A stretch of 64,000 nt of DNA from SAR324 cluster bacterium (GCA_002995645.1 PUHO01000012.1:115132-179131), one strand, 5' to 3'; shown: positions 35,662-46,849, counted from the first letter of the stretch. Numbers and translations are program-made. The notes: generated by a model not told the origin, from the letters alone.

Positions 35662-38600
35662 TTATTTATTCGGTAATGTTTGCGCATAAGCATACAAGGC
35701 TGCCGCTTTTTCTACTTTTTCTTGCTTATAATAGAGTTGCCCAAGTTGATGTACTGTTTTTTGTAATTCTTGTGTGTTCCCTGTGCTTTTAAAGAAAGTA
35801 TATAACCATTCAGTATAAACGGTTGCTTGCTCTAGGTTGTTTTGAGCCATACACTCTTGAATTAAATCTTTATAGATTTTTTCAGCTTCTTCCGGTTGAT
35901 TGGCAATTTTGAAGCTCTTTGCTAAATTCTTTTTATAATTAGAAAAGGCTTGTGAAAATTTTGTTTTTAAAGGGGAGTTCTTTATTTGTTCATATGCCGC
36001 TATTTGTAAAGATAAAGGTATATCTTTTACATATTTATTAGCTGATTTTAAGAAAGCTTTTGTTGATGCATCTAGCTGATTTTGTTGTTTTAAAATAAAT
36101 CCGTCAATAAAATACAATTTGCTAATATTTTCTTGTGATAGTCGTTGCATGTTAAAGTTAGCGTCTTTTACTATAGACAAGGCTTCGTCAAAATCTTCTA
36201 ATTCTAGTAATAATAAAGCAATAGAAATAAGCGTATCATAGTAAATTGTATGTTGTTGTAAGTCCTGGTTAAGTTTCATTGTAGCATTAAGCGTAGTTAA
36301 AGCTTGCTCTCCTTTTCCAAGACTGCGGTAAATAGAGGCGCCAATAAGATGCACTTCGGCAAGTAGTTGCCATTGTTTTTTTTCTGTTAGTTGTTTACTA
36401 AGCCATTGATATAGAATTAAATTATCAGCTTGATAAGATTTAATAGTAAATAAAAAGCGAAGTATATGCGTTACAAGATCAAAAATAGCTTCTGTTGTGT
36501 TATAGGAAAATATATTACGAAGGCTAAAACGAAGGAACCATGTAATTTGAATTTGCGATATTTGGTGATCTTGCGGAATATAAGAAAGAAATTGTTTAAC
36601 TCGTAAAACAAATAAGCTAAGGTATTCTGGGGTCTTAATTTTTTGTAAAGCAAGGCAATATAAAGTATAAATTTGCTCAGTAAAAGGTTTTTTCTGGAGT
36701 ATATTTTGTATAATTTTAATGAGGATTTTATCTGCTTGCGTATGGAGTCGTTCTATAGAGAAATGATGATTTTTTGCAAAAAAGAAAGCTAATTCTTGAT
36801 TTATACGAATTAATTTAGTCGAAAAATCAATTTCAATTAAATGCAGTTTATATAAACGATTCACGTTTGCATTAAACGTGGTAACGTCATCAATAAGCTT
36901 GGCTAACGTTGTTAATGGAATCGCAATTTGAAAAATAAAAAGAATAGATAATAATTCTTCTTCCTCTTTATTTAAAGTTTGTTGTAAAGCAGAGAAAATT
37001 ATTTCCCAACTGTTTCCTATAGCTAGTTTATTAGTTAGTAAGGGAAACAACTCTTCATTTCCTAAAGCAAAAGCAAGACGTAATATAGCGTAGCTTTGTT
37101 CGGAAAAGTCACTTAGCTTAATATCGGATTCATTTAATAAAGGCGAACAAGGATAAAAATAACCGCGTAAGTTTTCAAGAGAGCCGTTAATAGGGAAAGT
37201 TGCAACGTCAAAGGCTGTATTTGGTTTTTGATAAGAAAAAATAACTACTTTATCATATTGAGTAGTTAAGTTTTGTAATATTTGGATTTGTGTTTCTTCA
37301 ATTGTATCAGGTACAAAAAAAGTAATAAACGTATATCTTTTTTGATTGCTTAAGGTATGAGAAACCGTAGTTAATTGTAAATTTTGCGTATCTTGAAAAT
37401 AAGAAAGCGAATTTAAAGTAGTAGCAAGTTCTTTTGTAATTGATAAATGTTCTACAAGTATTTCTTTATATACAGCTTCGCTCCATGTATACGAAATTTG
37501 ATACGAAAGAAAGCGCAAGGTTTCATTCCAATAAGCAAGAAGGTTATCTTGTTGTATACTATAAATCCAAAGAGGTTTCTTTTCTTTATTTAAGAGTACT
37601 TGCGCAAGGTCTCTTGTAATATCTTGCCCATGAAACGGTCTTTTGAAAGTTGATAAAGGAAGAGAAGCCGGCTTTGTTGCTTGTTTTAGCTCTTTTTCAT
37701 AAATAGTAAAATTTAAATTACTATTAACGACGTTCAAATTAGCATGTAAACGTAACCAAGAAAACCCCCAATCATGACCTATCCAAGGTTTAGCTTGAAT
37801 TTGGTGCAGGCTAAGGCGAAACGCCGTTAGTAAAGGCGTAGCTTGGATAATAGCTTTGAAAAAAGAAGTTGTCCAAGTTTGATAAAAAGGAAGACTAAAA
37901 AAACCGTGTAAAGAGATAATATACGGGATATCTAGCTGTTTATACGTATTAGGTAAATGATTAGAAAGTAATACTTCTTCTGTAAAAGGAAGTAAAACAG
38001 AGAGCCCTTTTTCTGCGGCTTTTTGTAAAGGATATAAGAATGAAATCGGTTCGCTTTGATTATTTTTATCAAGATACCAGAAACTGTCTTTACTTTGTCC
38101 TGAAAAAAACAATACTTTTAAGGCGTTTTGTAATTGTTCTTGAAATTGTACGTAACTAAAGTTCCCGTCAATAATACAACGTTCTTTGTCTTGCGGTTCA
38201 AATTGTGGCGTAAGCTGTTCCACAGTCGGCGTTATTAAAGAGGCTTGGTAAGGTCGGTTACGCCCTTTTGTTCTTGTATAGGAAAACAGTCCAATTTTAG
38301 AAGACAAATCGTTTTGTTCATCTATATGGAGCTGTGTTGACGTTGGTAGCGCCATATCGAACACGCGAATAATACCTTTAGTTAAAGCAAGAAAACTAGT
38401 GCCGTCAAATAGAAGCTCCCATGGTTTTGAGTCTAAACTAGCATGAAGTAGTTGTAGTAAAATAGGACCTTCAATTGTAATGGTATTACGAAACTCTTCA
38501 GGTAAGATAGCATCATACAAAGCTTTTCCATAGTTTTGAAAAAGTTTGTTAGTTTGTTGTAAATCTGACTTAGAAATAAAACCGGGTTTGCTAGTTCGCA

Positions 38601-38721
38601 AGTGTTCCCAAGTAACAAGGGCGGCTTGTTCTAGTTTTTCATTAATAGGTTGAAAAATAAATTCATAGTTATGCTCGGTAATAATAACATGTTGACGGCT
38701 TATGTTGATTAGTAAGGACAT
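35662..38721 (-). CDS. CHAT-like, STAND-like, TPR protein with lost catalytic residues
   Basis: This 1019-residue protein has three parts. Residues 60-310 match CHAT caspase-like peptidases: LYDAILPEEF, SKPWELLFDGTSFLALTKG, and IPYIISLHGFFSLPFYQTWT followed by an FRLSLHQI helix. The catalytic His position is in FFSGQS (206-210) and the Cys position in LLPFTEEV, so both active residues are gone. Residues 360-660 resemble a STAND/NB-ARC ATPase with a winged-helix end (LSILFIFQIAIPLTTLAKLI), but no P-loop is visible. Residues 700-1019 hold TPR-like helices. It precedes the UDP-sugar pyrophosphorylase by 8 bases. No signal peptide is present. Confidence 0.7.
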   Translation of the reverse strand: MSLLINISRQHVIITEHNYEFIFQPINEKLEQAALVTWEHLRTSKPGFISKSDLQQTNKLFQNYGKALYDAILPEEFRNTITIEGPILLQLLHASLDSKPWELLFDGTSFLALTKGIIRVFDMALPTSTQLHIDEQNDLSSKIGLFSYTRTKGRNRPYQASLITPTVEQLTPQFEPQDKERCIIDGNFSYVQFQEQLQNALKVLFFSGQSKDSFWYLDKNNQSEPISFLYPLQKAAEKGLSVLLPFTEEVLLSNHLPNTYKQLDIPYIISLHGFFSLPFYQTWTTSFFKAIIQATPLLTAFRLSLHQIQAKPWIGHDWGFSWLRLHANLNVVNSNLNFTIYEKELKQATKPASLPLSTFKRPFHGQDITRDLAQVLLNKEKKPLWIYSIQQDNLLAYWNETLRFLSYQISYTWSEAVYKEILVEHLSITKELATTLNSLSYFQDTQNLQLTTVSHTLSNQKRYTFITFFVPDTIEETQIQILQNLTTQYDKVVIFSYQKPNTAFDVATFPINGSLENLRGYFYPCSPLLNESDIKLSDFSEQSYAILRLAFALGNEELFPLLTNKLAIGNSWEIIFSALQQTLNKEEEELLSILFIFQIAIPLTTLAKLIDDVTTFNANVNRLYKLHLIEIDFSTKLIRINQELAFFFAKNHHFSIERLHTQADKILIKIIQNILQKKPFTEQIYTLYCLALQKIKTPEYLSLFVLRVKQFLSYIPQDHQISQIQITWFLRFSLRNIFSYNTTEAIFDLVTHILRFLFTIKSYQADNLILYQWLSKQLTEKKQWQLLAEVHLIGASIYRSLGKGEQALTTLNATMKLNQDLQQHTIYYDTLISIALLLLELEDFDEALSIVKDANFNMQRLSQENISKLYFIDGFILKQQNQLDASTKAFLKSANKYVKDIPLSLQIAAYEQIKNSPLKTKFSQAFSNYKKNLAKSFKIANQPEEAEKIYKDLIQECMAQNNLEQATVYTEWLYTFFKSTGNTQELQKTVHQLGQLYYKQEKVEKAAALYAYAQTLPNK

Positions 38722-38904
38722 AATCTAGGTTTGTTTAGAAGATTGTAAAAACGTGTATTATTCACTCTGGTTGTTATACTGGCAGTATCAAAATGGCTAG
38801 TAAGGCTGCTGCTTTTTTTCTTGCTGTTCTTATTATTTTTTCATGTTGCTATAGCTAGAGAATCAGTATCTCTAAAATAATCATATAAGATTTTTTTTGT
38901 TTTT

Positions 38905-39156
38905 TCTATAGTCTTACAGTTTGTATGCTCGTTTTTGTTATGCCTGCTAGTTCCGGGCTAGATTTGTGGAACCTATCTATAAGTTTATATATTCCATGTT
39001 TGATCAAATAAATCGGCAGGTATAGCTAAACTTGATAGTATTTCTTGTATTATTCCAAAGTAGCCGATCTGTGTTAATAGAAGTTAACGCCTTGATTAAA
39101 CTTGTTTTACCATGATTAATATGCCCAATCGTTACAAGTGCAAGTTTATATAACAT
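38905..39156 (-). pseudogene. selB: Remnant of selB (selenocysteine-specific elongation factor)
   Basis: Reading minus strand from the ATG at 39156, 32 codons encode an intact SelB N-terminus: the G1 motif TIGHINHGKTSL and the SelB-typical INTDRL. The frame then degenerates. At 38905-38983, LIDRFHKSSPELAGI resembles the C-terminal winged-helix repeat of SelB (a basic/aromatic helix followed by P-x-x-x-G). Most of the roughly 600-codon gene is missing between them. The flanking 38722-38904 and 39157-39173 show no recognisable gene. Confidence 0.65.
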
Positions 39157-39173
39157 GAGGTAATAAGTTTAAA

Positions 39174-40478
39174 TTACCAGTTATATCCCATGTTGAACGT
39201 AGGTTTTTGAGAGTAAAAATTGTAAGCTACATTAAAAGATAGTTCTTTAAGTCCTTGAAAAACATGAAGCGCAATTAACGGTTGTGCCGTATTCTCTGCA
39301 TAGTAATAAATTATTTCTTCCGCAGAAAAAGCCATCCAAGGAAAAACAAAAACTTGCGAGCCAAAGCTCATTAATTCATTATCAAGATAAAAGTTAGCAA
39401 GTAAGCTTTCATTGAAAATACTTTGCGTTATAGCTAATTGAAGGGTACGTGCGCCACGATGTCTTGTTTGCTCTGTAATAAGGCGTGAATCTAAGATAGA
39501 TATTTTACGAGACGAAGAATCAATAGGATATCCTTTATTAAGAATAAAGCGATTACGAAAACCAATAGCAACGGCAAGCCCGGATTGAAGGTGTAGCAGT
39601 TGGAATTTAATATTACCAAATAAAGCATATGGCGATCGCCCGCCAATAGCCGTAGTGCCTACTGATAAGTGAGGTAAAAGAAGGTAACCAAAACGAAGAC
39701 GTGATAAAGGTAAGGACGGCTTAGTTATATCGTCAACCCAGATTGTACCTTGAACGTAAAAACTTTTTGGTTGGACGTAGGCTGTTGGCGAAGTGATTAA
39801 CCAAGATGTATTAGCTTTGTTAGCACGTGTCCTTCGTAGGTAAGAAGCTACGGAGCTGCCTATACCTGTAAAAAATTTACCTGCTTTTTTTTCGCTTTCA
39901 TCTAAATTGTTAGCAGTGCTACCTTGTGATTGATCGTTATTAGCATAATAGCTAATAGAGTCATTATGTTGACTTCCTCCTCTTTTCTCCGGTTGGAATT
40001 CCCATTGCACTTTAGTTAAGATTGCCCTGTCTGAAGAACATAAAGTAAAAATAGCGCGTAGTTTGCCTCTATCCATAAAAAGATGTACAAGCAAAACCTG
40101 ATTGGCTTCCATACGTGCGGCAAACTCTTTCATTTTGTCTGAATTAGACGCAATATTGCTATAAGTGAGGTTATATTTTGTTTTAAGCTGATTAACGGTA
40201 ATCGGATCGGCTAAGGAAGCTATTTTAGCAAGACTTTCTGTAAGTTCTTTTTTGAAAGAAATTAAATTAATAGAAGATTGTACGTTTTGCCTACTTTTCT
40301 CACTGTAAACAATAGCTAAACGTAGTGATTTATCCGGTTGTTTTATGGACACCGTTTTTTTAACAGCTTTAGCAATAGGCTCAAAATCATAGGCAAACGC
40401 TATATTTTGTATAATACAAAAAGCAAGTAATAAAGAAATAAAATAAAAGATTTTATAAAACAAGGGATTTCGTGTCAT
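39174..40478 (-). CDS. Exported protein with TolB-N-like start and barrel-like C-terminus
   Basis: This 434-residue protein has a signal peptide (KIFYFISLLLAFCIIQNIAFA). Residues 50-170 (SLRLAIVYSEKSRQ, ITVNQLKTKYNLTYS, NQVLLVHLFMDRGKLRAIF) resemble periplasmic domains of the TolB-N/CsgG/FlgO type. Residues 240-434 are rich in alternating amphipathic strands and the protein ends in an aromatic residue (NMGYNW), as outer-membrane beta-barrels do. I do not recognise a named family. It stands 26 bases upstream of nadC with the same orientation, but a functional link is not implied. Confidence 0.65.
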   Translation of the reverse strand: MTRNPLFYKIFYFISLLLAFCIIQNIAFAYDFEPIAKAVKKTVSIKQPDKSLRLAIVYSEKSRQNVQSSINLISFKKELTESLAKIASLADPITVNQLKTKYNLTYSNIASNSDKMKEFAARMEANQVLLVHLFMDRGKLRAIFTLCSSDRAILTKVQWEFQPEKRGGSQHNDSISYYANNDQSQGSTANNLDESEKKAGKFFTGIGSSVASYLRRTRANKANTSWLITSPTAYVQPKSFYVQGTIWVDDITKPSLPLSRLRFGYLLLPHLSVGTTAIGGRSPYALFGNIKFQLLHLQSGLAVAIGFRNRFILNKGYPIDSSSRKISILDSRLITEQTRHRGARTLQLAITQSIFNESLLANFYLDNELMSFGSQVFVFPWMAFSAEEIIYYYAENTAQPLIALHVFQGLKELSFNVAYNFYSQKPTFNMGYNW

Positions 40479-40504
40479 AAGAAAGAAGTAAAGAAAAATA
40501 ATAT

Positions 40505-41359
40505 CTAATCTAAATAATCTAATCCAATATCAAGAGCTTGTATACTATTTGTTAACGCGCCAACAGAAATAATATCAACGCCGCAAGCTGCAATAGAAGT
40601 AATACTTTCTAGCGTAACGCCGCCGGACGCTTCTGTTATTGCTTTTTTGTTAATGAATTGTACTGCTTTTTTTAAGTCTTCTAGAGACATGTTATCTAGT
40701 AAGAAACCGTCAATGTTAGCGTCTAAGCCCGGTTGAATTTGATCTATACGATCTACTTCCATTTGTATAAAAGTAGTGTGTGAAACTTTTTTGCGTAGTT
40801 GTAATAAAGCATCGGTAAGGTTAACGTTATGCTCTAATAAACCGGCGAGGTGATTATCTTTAATTAAAATAGCATCAGAAAGGCAATGTCTGTGATTATT
40901 TCCACCACCCATAAGAATAGCATATTTATGTAAGTTACGCATGCCGGCAATCGTTTTTCTTGTGTCTACTACTTTTGTATTAGCATTTCCTTTATGTGCT
41001 GCATTTACATAAGTAGCCGTTTTAGTGGCAATCCCGCTTAGTTGTTGCAAGAAATTTAAGGCAACCCGCTCTGCTTTTAATATAGACGCGGTTTTTCCTT
41101 CTATTGCGGCAATGACAGTTCCTTTATCTACTTCAACTCCGTCTTTGGCAACAGTGTTGAATTGAATAGCAGGATCTATTGTTTTGAAAACAAGCTTAGC
41201 AATATCTAAGCCGGCAATAATGCCTTTAGAGCGAAAACGAATCTCTACTTTGCTAGTAAAATTATCTGAGATTAACGTATTTGTAGTAAGATCGCCCCAA
41301 GGCAAATCTTCTTTTAAAGCGTTATTAACAAGTTCTTGTAAGTAAAATTGTTCTAACAT
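40505..41359 (-). CDS. nadC: Nicotinate-nucleotide pyrophosphorylase (carboxylating)
   Basis: NadC converts quinolinate and PRPP to nicotinate mononucleotide. Motifs include LKEDLPWGDLTTN, RFRSKGIIAGLD, ALNFLQQLSGIAT, KVVDTRKTIAGMRNLHKYA, GGGNNHRHCLSDAILIKDNH and EASGGVT. The family sequence RKT(T/R)PG reads RKTIAG here, a mild deviation. Length of 284 is normal. It is the last of the nadA-nadB-nadC run, 51 bases after nadB. Confidence 0.94.
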   Translation of the reverse strand: MLEQFYLQELVNNALKEDLPWGDLTTNTLISDNFTSKVEIRFRSKGIIAGLDIAKLVFKTIDPAIQFNTVAKDGVEVDKGTVIAAIEGKTASILKAERVALNFLQQLSGIATKTATYVNAAHKGNANTKVVDTRKTIAGMRNLHKYAILMGGGNNHRHCLSDAILIKDNHLAGLLEHNVNLTDALLQLRKKVSHTTFIQMEVDRIDQIQPGLDANIDGFLLDNMSLEDLKKAVQFINKKAITEASGGVTLESITSIAACGVDIISVGALTNSIQALDIGLDYLD

Positions 41360-41410
41360 AGCAAATGATGATAAAAGTAAGGTTTATAGTTTTATATATT
41401 TTGAACAGAG

Positions 41411-42949
<1,539 letters not shown>

Positions 42950-42952
42950 AAT

Positions 42953-44026
42953 TTACAATTGTAACATTGTGTTTAAAGCTTTATAGGCACTTGCTTTAAT
43001 ATCTTGTGGGACTGTAATCACATTAATTGGATTATTAGCTTTAATGCTTTGTAAAGCTAGTAGCAGGTCTATTGGCTTTGTTCTATACATAGTAGAGCAA
43101 ACGGAAACGCTTGGATTTAAAGGAAATACAAGTTTGTTATGTTGTTTCATTTGTTTAGCTAAGCGATGTACTAAGTTAATTTCTGTTCCAACAAACCAAA
43201 CGCTATTAGTAGGTGCTTTTTCTATGATATCAATAATTTTAGAAGTAGAACCGGCATCATCAGCTAGTTGTACAATTTCTTGCGGTACTTCGGGGTGTAC
43301 TATGATTTTAGCTTGTGGGTACATTTTTTTTGCCGCTTCAATCTGTCCTATAGAAAAGCGACAATGTACGGAACAATAACCGTCCCATAACATAATTTGT
43401 GCTTGTTCTATTTCCTGTTTGCTAAGGTTTGGCGCGGGTTCTGTCGGTTTCCAAAGAGGCATTTTTTCATTAGGAACGCCTAAAAACGTTCCCGTATTGC
43501 GTCCTAGATGTTGATCAGGCAAAAACAGTACTTTTTTTCCTTGCTTTAGCGCCCAGGTAACGACTTTGTTGGCATTTGCTGAAGTGCAAATAGTGCCTTG
43601 TTTTTCTCCACAGAACGCTTTCACCGCAGCTGAAGAGTTGATATACGCAATAGGGACAAGGTTTTGCTCCGGTACAAAAGAGGACATATATTGCCATGCG
43701 TCTTTTAAATCGTCTATATCTGCCATATCTGCCATAGAGCAACCGGCAGAAGCATTCGGCAAAATTACTTGTTGCTCGTCAGACGTAAGAATATCAGCAC
43801 TTTCCGCCATAAAATGAACGCCGCAAAAAAGTATGTATTTTGCTTTAGTTTTGCTAGCTTGTTGAGAAAGATATAAGGAATCTCCACTAAAATCACCGAA
43901 TTGAAAAGTGTGATCTTGTTGATAATAATGGCTTAAAATACATATGTCATTACCTAGCTCCTTTTTTAGATCTAGAATTTGATTTGTAATTTCTTGTTGT
44001 GTTAAGGAAATATGATTGTTGCTCAT
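42953..44026 (-). CDS. nadA: Quinolinate synthase (4Fe-4S)
   Basis: NadA condenses iminoaspartate with dihydroxyacetone phosphate to give quinolinate. The three cluster Cys are in FCGVHFMAE, TICTSAN and the region with GYCSVHC, as is common for the roughly 355-residue form. Other motifs are LSHYYQQ, GDSLYLSQQA and VHPEVPQE. It is first in the nadABC cluster. It starts after an 82-base gap from queE. Confidence 0.95.
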   Translation of the reverse strand: MSNNHISLTQQEITNQILDLKKELGNDICILSHYYQQDHTFQFGDFSGDSLYLSQQASKTKAKYILFCGVHFMAESADILTSDEQQVILPNASAGCSMADMADIDDLKDAWQYMSSFVPEQNLVPIAYINSSAAVKAFCGEKQGTICTSANANKVVTWALKQGKKVLFLPDQHLGRNTGTFLGVPNEKMPLWKPTEPAPNLSKQEIEQAQIMLWDGYCSVHCRFSIGQIEAAKKMYPQAKIIVHPEVPQEIVQLADDAGSTSKIIDIIEKAPTNSVWFVGTEINLVHRLAKQMKQHNKLVFPLNPSVSVCSTMYRTKPIDLLLALQSIKANNPINVITVPQDIKASAYKALNTMLQL

Positions 44027-44108
44027 TATAGCTTTTATAAATCAAGTATTCATGTAAATAATTATTTTAATATGCTGTAAGCATTATGGCAATAGTATAC
44101 TAATTAGC

Positions 44109-44690
44109 TTAGTTAATATTTAGATATTTATGTATTTGTAAACTAAGGCGCGTTTGTGGATATTTTTTTACCAGCTCACAGCATCGTTTTACATTAGCGT
44201 CTACTATTTTTTCTTTGTCTGCTTTAGGTTGTAAGAAAAGGTTGCTATTACTTACAGGTAACATGGTTGTAATCAATTGCTCGTTAAATTGTGAATCTAT
44301 AATGAATTTTATTTCATCACCATAATTTTTTCGTATTTTTGTTTCTTCTTTTGGGCTATAGGTAATCCAATTTGCAGTTGCAATATTGGCGGGGTTCAAT
44401 CCGTTTGTTTCTACGGCAATATAATATCCTTGCTCTTGTAACGTAAGAATGAGATCGTTTAAGTTATATAAAGAAGGCTCGCCTCCGGTTAATACAATAA
44501 ATTTACTAGGAAAGGCTTGTATATTTTGTATTAAAGTTTCTGTTGTATAATTTGTAAAGTGTGATTTATGTAAAGGTTCGTCACAAAAATCACATTGTAG
44601 GTTACAGCCGTAAAAACGAATAAAAATAGCGGCTTTGCCTGTATGAAATCCTTCTCCTTGTAAGGAATAAAAAATTTCACAAATTTTCAT
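44109..44690 (-). CDS. queE: 7-carboxy-7-deazaguanine synthase (radical SAM)
   Basis: QueE converts 6-carboxytetrahydropterin to 7-carboxy-7-deazaguanine in queuosine synthesis. The radical SAM motif is CNLQCDFC (CX3CX2C) near residue 29, preceded by SLQGEGFHTGKAAIFIRFYG, followed by VLTGGEPSLY and VETNG. The length of 193 matches the short QueE form. Its 5' end overlaps queD by 14 bases, so the two are coupled. Confidence 0.93.
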   Translation of the reverse strand: MKICEIFYSLQGEGFHTGKAAIFIRFYGCNLQCDFCDEPLHKSHFTNYTTETLIQNIQAFPSKFIVLTGGEPSLYNLNDLILTLQEQGYYIAVETNGLNPANIATANWITYSPKEETKIRKNYGDEIKFIIDSQFNEQLITTMLPVSNSNLFLQPKADKEKIVDANVKRCCELVKKYPQTRLSLQIHKYLNIN

Positions 44691-45192
44691 TGCTTCCCTT
44701 TATTTCATTTGCTTCATTTGATTTTGTTACCCATTCAGAACGTATTTTTTCAGAATAATATACTTCTTGTAAATCAAAAGAAATAGGATCGTCGTTTTCA
44801 AAAATCGCGCAAGCTTTGCTTGTTTCATGTACTTGCACTTGCTTAATAGGAAGCTTCCATTGATCTAGTTGAAAAAAGATATGCCTTGCAATTTGCTCTG
44901 CCGTTGTATTGTATGGTACAACAATATAACGCGTATTTAGTTGTGGTGCTAACTTTAAAAGTTCACTGTCTTCTTTCCAAATTAAAATAGAATGATCAAA
45001 GGCATCAAGAAAAGAATGTACTTTTTCAGTTAATTCTTTAAAATCCATTAACATTTGCGCTTGATTTTGCGTTGTTGATTGTAAAGTTAACGTGAATTTA
45101 TAAGAATGCCCATGTAAACCGCGACAACGCTTAGTATAAGAATAAGCAAGGCGATGCGCCGTTTCAGCGGTAAAAAACTTTTGGATCATCAT
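44677..45192 (-). CDS. queD: 6-carboxytetrahydropterin synthase
   Basis: QueD turns dihydroneopterin triphosphate into 6-carboxytetrahydropterin for queuosine. The zinc-binding His residues are in TAETAHRLAYSYTKRCRGLHGHSYKFTL, the catalytic Cys is in the same segment, and the downstream MDFKELTEKVHSFLDAFDHS and NTTAEQIARHIF motifs fit. The C-terminal 30 residues (EKIRSEWVTKSNE onward) are an extra tail. I chose the ATG at 45192; a TTG at 45210 overlaps the GGAG that probably serves as ribosome-binding site. Length 171. Confidence 0.92.
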   Translation of the reverse strand: MMIQKFFTAETAHRLAYSYTKRCRGLHGHSYKFTLTLQSTTQNQAQMLMDFKELTEKVHSFLDAFDHSILIWKEDSELLKLAPQLNTRYIVVPYNTTAEQIARHIFFQLDQWKLPIKQVQVHETSKACAIFENDDPISFDLQEVYYSEKIRSEWVTKSNEANEIKGSNENL

Positions 45193-45440
45193 AAATGTAA
45201 TAAGCTCCAATGATACGTTTGTGAAATAAACAACTAAAATATAAGTTGTATTAACTTTAAAATAAATAATTAGTTAGTGCAAGAAAATGCTACTATATTT
45301 TAATATAAAATATAAAAAATGTTAATTTTGATTGCTATAATATAATTTTTTTGATATGTTTTGCTATATTCAAGTATAGCTTGTGTGAAGATTAAGAGAT
45401 TATCTAATATACTTTTTAAAAGTATAAAGAAGAAGTCTAG

Positions 45441-45478
45441 CTATAATAAAATGGAAACTAGTTATAATAAAATGGAAA
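45441..45478 (+). repeat. 21-base duplication at the start of the FabMG-like gene
   Basis: The sequence (C/T)TATAATAAAATGGAAA occurs twice, 21 bases apart, so the gene has two in-frame ATG codons at 45451 and 45472. Because the unit is a multiple of three, both keep the reading frame. Confidence 0.75.
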
Positions 45479-46809
45479 TAAAATTTAACGGTTTATATAA
45501 TGTGCCGCAATTAGCAAATTACAACGAGAATGACGTTCTTGTTTTGTTTGGTGAAGTATTCGAAAAAGGCTATGCTACCGGTTTAGTCCAAGCCGCACAA
45601 AGAAAAAACATGCGTATTATTGCCCTGACCATGGGCAGAAGAGACGAAGGCAATATACTTCGCCAATTAAACATAGAAGAGGAAGAAGCCTTGCAAACGC
45701 TAAGCGGAGGCGAGGTCGTGAATATTCCTTTATGGGCGGGGTTTGATAATGATGCGTATAATGATTTACCAACATTAAGCCAAATTTGTAGTGACATTAA
45801 TGCAAAAAATTGGAAAGAAACTAAACTTGATTGGGACGCTATTGCTAAACTCAAACAAGCCGGTCGTGATTCTTTTAATGAACGTGTTAAAAAGGTAATG
45901 GCTATTTTAAAAGAAAAAATACCGACTGACGCTAATGTGGTTTTTGCTCATTTAATGGCAGGCGGGCTCCCGCGTGTTCGTGTTAACCTTGCTGTTGCTA
46001 GTAATGTAGTTCGTGGTAGTGGGAAACGATATACTTCTTCTAGCGAATTTTGGGAAACTGATCTTGGAAAATTATCTTATGAAGGATTTTATGAAGTTTC
46101 GGCTGAAACGTTTAATGTATTGTTAAACGAAAGTGAAGAGATAAGAAAACGAAACACTGCTAACAGTAAACAGGTTTCTTATATTGCGTTTGGTTATCAT
46201 GGAACAGAAATTCTGATTAACAACAAACCGCAGTGGCAAAGCTATGCGCCGTATTTGCCGGGCTATGCTAAAATTGGATTAGAAAAAATTGCCATACAAG
46301 CGCAAGAAAAAGGAATTCAAGCTTCTGTTTTTAATTGTCCGGAAATAGAAACAAATTCAAGTGCTATTTTCTCAGGTGTAGAATTATCATTGTACCCTTT
46401 TATTTATTCTTTACAAAAAATAGTAGATGATACGGCGTCGCATGATATAGCAAAACATGTTAAGTTGTGGAATACAGAAAAAGCTTCGCTTATACAAGAT
46501 ATGCTTGCTTTAAGTGAAGAATATCATTGCAGTGAAGTTATGCAAGATCGCTATGCCCATTTTGATTCTTTTCCTATTGATAATACTTTAGATCATATGA
46601 ATACAATGATTCATTTTTCTGAGTCATTAGCAAAAAAGACGAGAGAAATTGACGCTGAATTGCGCAGCTATTTAAGTGCTCTTGTTGTTGAAGCAACAGG
46701 GGAGATCATGTTAAATCAATCTGACAACCTTGGCGAACCTGTTTATTGGCTTGGGCATGGAATCATTGCTCACATGTTGAGTGAGATGAAAAAAATAGCT
46801 AAATCTTAA
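45451..46809 (+). CDS. FabMG-like enoyl-ACP reductase family protein (tentative)
   Basis: The 452-residue protein (from 45451) starts with a region reminiscent of a nucleotide-binding fold (DVLVLFGEVFEKGYATGLVQ, RIIALTMGRRDEG). It continues through a helical domain with HLMAGGLPRVRVNLAVASNV and a conserved-looking AFGYHGTEILINN. I recall similar proteins being labelled enoyl-ACP reductase FabMG family in other bacteria, but I cannot confirm the match from sequence. A TTG at 45361 is in frame but no signal supports it; ATG at 45451 or 45472 is more likely. It stands alone, 240 bases from queD (divergent). Confidence 0.5.
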   Translation: METSYNKMEIKFNGLYNVPQLANYNENDVLVLFGEVFEKGYATGLVQAAQRKNMRIIALTMGRRDEGNILRQLNIEEEEALQTLSGGEVVNIPLWAGFDNDAYNDLPTLSQICSDINAKNWKETKLDWDAIAKLKQAGRDSFNERVKKVMAILKEKIPTDANVVFAHLMAGGLPRVRVNLAVASNVVRGSGKRYTSSSEFWETDLGKLSYEGFYEVSAETFNVLLNESEEIRKRNTANSKQVSYIAFGYHGTEILINNKPQWQSYAPYLPGYAKIGLEKIAIQAQEKGIQASVFNCPEIETNSSAIFSGVELSLYPFIYSLQKIVDDTASHDIAKHVKLWNTEKASLIQDMLALSEEYHCSEVMQDRYAHFDSFPIDNTLDHMNTMIHFSESLAKKTREIDAELRSYLSALVVEATGEIMLNQSDNLGEPVYWLGHGIIAHMLSEMKKIAKS

Positions 46810-46849
46810 TTATCAAATTAGTTGATATAATTAATGTATTGCTGTAATT

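Noticed and set aside
38722..38904. Additional selB remains on the minus strand
   Set aside because: A few codons can be read, but they do not match any SelB segment well enough to claim.
45193..45450. A possible preQ1 riboswitch upstream of queD
   Set aside because: I could not find a convincing pseudoknot or conserved C-rich and A-rich elements; the sequence is only A/T-rich.
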